From RGIG8748 sp045606045 (GTDB lineage: Bacteria > Bacillota > Clostridia > UMGS1810), in assembly GCA_045606045.1 (NCBI GenBank), contig JAZURE010000040.1:1-41907 (forward strand): a stretch of 41,907 nucleotides of DNA, read 5' to 3'. Below are positions 38,766 through 41,907 of the stretch, one piece after another; position 1 is the first letter of the stretch, and each line of letters starts with the position of its first letter. The notes beneath the pieces are model-generated. The model was not told the origin of the DNA and did not search any database. It was given only the letters and a program-made list of their open reading frames with translations. The position numbers and the translations under genes are program-made.

Positions 38766-39721
38766 GTGAGCTTAAGTTTTATGACTGGGATTTGAATTTA
38801 ATGGGTTCCGTAAAGACCTTATCTTCAAATTGGACAATCTACGGAAATGCCGTAGGAAACTTCCAAGCAAAAATTAATTACAAGCATGAGCTTTTTGCAA
38901 GGCTCATGAATGAAAAGTATATAATTGCAGTTCAAGGTAATGAGCAGGCAATCATAACCGGTAAGGATGTGAGAACAGGCACCATATACGGAAGAACGCT
39001 TAACTTCCTGCTTACCAAGAGAACACATTCTGCATTTAGTCTGGAAACAAATACCAATCTGATTGCAGAATTTGTTATTAAGGAAGCATTTGCTGATGAG
39101 ATTGCTGCAGGTATCTTTGCGGTAAAGGAAGCAGATATTACTCTCTTTACCAATTCTGAGGTATTTGAGCTTGTTACCCGGGCGGAGTGCCTCAAGACGG
39201 TTGCAGACATTCTTGAGCGTGAAGGCGCATGCCATAAATTGTACATTGATTTTGAAGCTAAAAAGTGGATATTTGAAGTGTACAAAGGAATAACAAGGGA
39301 CTTTACCTTGTCCGAGGATGATTTGACCGCATATGAGCCAAATTACACCGAGGATGCTCTGTCCTACTGCAATGGTGGTTGGTATACTCAAAGAGCAACT
39401 TCCGAGGATGAGGAGGACATGGATATTTATGTTTCTACTGCATCCGAAGATGAGAATCTTCTAAAAAGATGGGAATGTGCCTTGTCCGGCAGTAATGAAA
39501 CCGAAGCCAAAAGTGCTTTGGCAGAAAAGAAATGGACGAAGAAAATCACATCTAAAACCAGAAGAAAAAAGCATGGTACTGATTATGAAATCGGTGACAA
39601 GCTGAAAATTAAGCTTAAAAAAGGCACCTGGAAGATTACAGGTGAGCTTACCGTGTCGGGAGTAAATAAGTGGTACGAGAATAATGACATAGGCGAACAG
39701 CCTATTTTTAAGGAGGTTTAG
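38762..39721 (+). CDS. Tail hub protein (Siphovirus ReqiPepy6 Gp37-like)
   Basis: This 319-residue beta-rich protein has KFYDWDLNLMGSVKTLSSNW at the start. The C-terminal SKTRRKKHGTDYEIGDKLKI and GELTVSGVNKWYEN are typical of Gp37-like hub proteins in Firmicute siphophages. It probably takes the Tal position at the tail tip, but no peptidase or lytic domain is visible. The ATGA overlap couples it to Dit. Confidence 0.82.
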   Translation: MSELKFYDWDLNLMGSVKTLSSNWTIYGNAVGNFQAKINYKHELFARLMNEKYIIAVQGNEQAIITGKDVRTGTIYGRTLNFLLTKRTHSAFSLETNTNLIAEFVIKEAFADEIAAGIFAVKEADITLFTNSEVFELVTRAECLKTVADILEREGACHKLYIDFEAKKWIFEVYKGITRDFTLSEDDLTAYEPNYTEDALSYCNGGWYTQRATSEDEEDMDIYVSTASEDENLLKRWECALSGSNETEAKSALAEKKWTKKITSKTRRKKHGTDYEIGDKLKIKLKKGTWKITGELTVSGVNKWYENNDIGEQPIFKEV

Positions 39722-39723
39722 AT

Positions 39724-40665
39724 ATGAATTTTGAAGCAGGCTTTTTAGCTGATAATACATACGGTGTTAAACACATGAATCGTTTAGTGCGTTCGCTTGT
39801 AACAAAGGGTATTGTCGATTATCCGTTCCCGGAGGATGAAAGTGACATAGGTGCCTTCAATATAAATGGATTCATCCAGTTTTTATCAGAAGACGGGGTT
39901 ATACCGGAAACATGCAAATCAATGCTTGTTGAGAAAACTAACACCGGATATTTACTTAATCCCGGCATGGCTTTTCTTGATAACGGTGTTTACATATTCA
40001 TTGAGAATATTCAGTCTTTCGACTGTGAGCCAGGTATGAAAGTATATTGGATGCATAACTCTCTGACCGATAAAGTGGAATTTATATGTGCAGCAGAATA
40101 TCCTGCAAGCGGTTCGTATCTTCCTCTTGCAGAGATACTTGCAAACGGTACTGTGAGCAATGTACGCAAAAGTGCCAGGGCTAAGCTTCCCGGTATGGTG
40201 AGTGATTATAACAAGTCAAAAAAGATAAGTATTGATGAATCTTTTTATTTTGATGAAAAAGTAGGTCCTTATTTGAACGGCTGGGGATATACACATAATT
40301 TTGATTTGGGCGGCAATAATTTCAAATATTTGTTGTTCGTTTGGAGGACTTTTACTTCATGGGCACTTATAGATTTAGAAACCGGTGCCTGCCGATACAC
40401 ATATGCACACAGAAGCAGTTCAATTACGACAGTAGATAGCGTCGCACGTTGGAATGAATTGCAACCCTCAGGTGACCTAGGCGTAGGTGACAGAAGGGAT
40501 TTCAGTTTGTCACCGGGATACACATCATCTGGGTCAGCAAGCAGAGATATATGTGTGGATTTAGTGAACATATCCGAAGATGGAATATTAACGGTACAAT
40601 TTATGAGCAGCGGAATTGACAGTCCAGCAAATAAGTATATAGAACTGGATTTGTACGTTTTTTAG
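39724..40665 (+). CDS. Putative baseplate / receptor-binding protein
   Basis: This 313-residue protein begins with NFEAGFLADNTYGVKHMNRL and contains GYLLNPGMAFLDNGVYIFIE, the pattern of baseplate or fibre N-terminal attachment regions in clostridial siphophages. The C-terminal 150 residues are beta-rich with aromatic Tyr/Trp (GWGYTHNFDLGGNNFKYLLF), suggesting a receptor- or carbohydrate-binding head. Host-range determinants usually lie here. No enzymatic motif is seen. Confidence 0.68.
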   Translation: MNFEAGFLADNTYGVKHMNRLVRSLVTKGIVDYPFPEDESDIGAFNINGFIQFLSEDGVIPETCKSMLVEKTNTGYLLNPGMAFLDNGVYIFIENIQSFDCEPGMKVYWMHNSLTDKVEFICAAEYPASGSYLPLAEILANGTVSNVRKSARAKLPGMVSDYNKSKKISIDESFYFDEKVGPYLNGWGYTHNFDLGGNNFKYLLFVWRTFTSWALIDLETGACRYTYAHRSSSITTVDSVARWNELQPSGDLGVGDRRDFSLSPGYTSSGSASRDICVDLVNISEDGILTVQFMSSGIDSPANKYIELDLYVF

Positions 40666-40677
40666 GAGGTGATTGCA

Positions 40678-40845
40678 ATGGAGGATAAAACATACAAGCA
40701 GATTAAGGAATTACTGGATACTTCCGTGAGTGAATGTAAACGAGCTGCAGAGGAGGCCACTCAGGCATGCAAAAAATGTTCTGAACTGGCTGATTTATGT
40801 ACCAAAATTGCAAGAGAGCTTGCAGAGAGAGGTGACAGCCGATGA
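40678..40845 (+). CDS. Small coiled-coil phage protein, Cys-rich
   Basis: This 55-residue protein is predicted to be a single amphipathic helix with four cysteines (SEC, QACKKCSE, DLC) spaced along one face, behind GGAGGTG. Its stop overlaps the next start (ATGA). It may be a structural spacer or chaperone of the baseplate. No family is recognised. Confidence 0.55.
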   Translation: MEDKTYKQIKELLDTSVSECKRAAEEATQACKKCSELADLCTKIARELAERGDSR

Positions 40846-41907
40846 GTTATAGCCAAGAACTTGAAAAAATACTTGGTAACGCTGATGAAACGGGCAATAA
40901 ATATTTCACCATAGACGATGCAACCCGAAAGATAACACCGCCCAATGATTTTAAATATCTGGGTGTTGAGTCGGATTCTAATTCAAAGCGCATATGGTTT
41001 GAGTGCCCAAGGTATGTAGGGGATAACATAGACCTTACAGAGCTAAATGTATATATAAACTATCAGAATGCCAACGGCGACAAGGATAGATGGTATGCAG
41101 AGGATGTAACCGTAGATGGCGATAAAATTCACTTCTCCTGGAAGTTGTCCCGGAAGGCACTTAAGTATAAGGGCACGGTTAAATTCATCGTCTGTGCCAT
41201 AGAAACGGATGCAGACGGCGAAAAAGACCCCGAATGGAATACAACCCTTTGCACAGGTACCGTACTCGAAGGTCTTGAGGTGGAGAATCCCGAGCCCGAT
41301 ACACCCGAGTATGATATAGTGAATCAGTTACTCAAAAACATACCATTATACACAGATGAAAAAATACTGGCACAGCAGGAAATTGTTACAACGGGTAACC
41401 CTCGTACTTGTAGCATTGATTTTTATGATGGCGTAGAAGTTCACGATGGCAATGAGGTATCTGTTGAAATAAACAACAATGGCACAGTCGCAGAAACGAA
41501 AATTGAAATCAACTCGGATAGTCCATACCTTTACACGTATGCTCCAGGTAACAAAGTAATGTCAGCCGCTTTCGGACCATTAAGCATGGATGCAAGTCAG
41601 GTAACATGTTCTGCAGGTAACTCATCCAAGGTTGGTGCAGTGCCAAAGTTTTTTTTGGATTTAAATAATGCTAGAGAACTGGTAGGAAAAACTGTGCAGA
41701 TTTTAAATCCCTCACCCAATGCGGGAGAAGTAAAATCTGTAAGTGCAACTATCTGCGGTGTGGCTCCGGATGACTTTATGGTTTATTTTGACCCTGCAAC
41801 AATGCCGGAGAAGGTTCCCTTTGATACTTCCGATGGTTTTGTAGTGACAATCGATAGCAAGTATGTTATTAATGGGTTTGCAATAGAGAAATTGATATCC
41901 AATGGTG
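40842..41907 (+). CDS. BppU-like upper baseplate protein, 3' end outside window
   Basis: The frame is open from ATG 40842 to the right edge (355 codons so far). Residues about 10-150 match the N-terminal domain of BppU-type baseplate proteins: DNIDLTELNVYINYQNANGD, IHFSWKLSRKALKYKGTVKF, and EWNTTLCTGTVLEGLEV. This domain holds trimeric receptor-binding proteins to the baseplate. The later part is a further beta-rich domain, and the C-terminus is missing. It confirms that the prophage continues to the right beyond this window. Confidence 0.75.
   Translation, partial: MSYSQELEKILGNADETGNKYFTIDDATRKITPPNDFKYLGVESDSNSKRIWFECPRYVGDNIDLTELNVYINYQNANGDKDRWYAEDVTVDGDKIHFSWKLSRKALKYKGTVKFIVCAIETDADGEKDPEWNTTLCTGTVLEGLEVENPEPDTPEYDIVNQLLKNIPLYTDEKILAQQEIVTTGNPRTCSIDFYDGVEVHDGNEVSVEINNNGTVAETKIEINSDSPYLYTYAPGNKVMSAAFGPLSMDASQVTCSAGNSSKVGAVPKFFLDLNNARELVGKTVQILNPSPNAGEVKSVSATICGVAPDDFMVYFDPATMPEKVPFDTSDGFVVTIDSKYVINGFAIEKLISNG

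Overview
The window looks like a chromosomal segment of a low-to-mid-GC Firmicute of class Clostridia, probably a gut anaerobe. The basis is strong AGGAGG-type ribosome binding sites, frequent GTG/TTG starts, typical clostridial transporter families, and phage genes of the clostridial/A118-like type. No rRNA or taxonomic marker gene is present, so this placement is inference.

Region 1 (1-12459) is host backbone. At the far left is the edge of an integrated element: a small winged-helix protein gene, then the 3' half of a tRNA-Leu(CAG) gene (541-594) that looks like an attachment-site remnant. Next come, mostly on the minus strand, an NCS2 purine permease, a three-gene sugar-type ABC importer (ATPase, permease, lipoprotein), an SGNH-family esterase whose fifth codon is an amber stop, and a small C_GCAxxG_C_C protein. 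About 1 kb without protein genes (7674-8677) holds a promoter-to-terminator unit with no substantial ORF, plus a branched inverted-repeat structure. After this are a four-helix-bundle protein, a MATE pump, and an EamA exporter divergent from a LysR regulator.

Region 2 (about 12470 to the right edge, still open) is a Mu-like transposable prophage with a siphovirus-type virion. Its AT-rich left end carries many TTTTAAAAG repeats. A leftward block (membrane protein, TPR protein, XRE repressor) faces a rightward early operon across a consensus promoter flanked by TGAGAA operators. The early operon holds many small genes, then a Ner-like protein, a MuA-type DDE transposase, a MuB-type ATPase, an AbrB/zinc-ribbon protein, GemA and a Mor-family activator, and ends in a terminator. 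A palindrome-preceded promoter follows and probably starts middle/late transcription.

Region 3 (22783-41907) is the late block: membrane/coiled-coil protein, DUF3486-type small terminase, a NusG/LoaP-like protein, a 375-bp multi-hairpin non-coding region, large terminase, portal, a MuF-type minor capsid protein with a C-terminal polymorphic-toxin-like domain and an adjacent immunity-like gene, scaffold, capsid, connectors, tail tube, tail chaperones, a Com-like zinc finger, tape measure, Dit, Gp37-like hub, fibre and a BppU-like protein cut by the window edge.

The most interesting proposal is a phage-encoded processive antitermination system. The NusG paralogue lies directly upstream of a large structured leader, and terminator-like hairpins interrupt the otherwise tightly packed late operon. 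The second is the MuF toxin-immunity cassette carried in the head genes.
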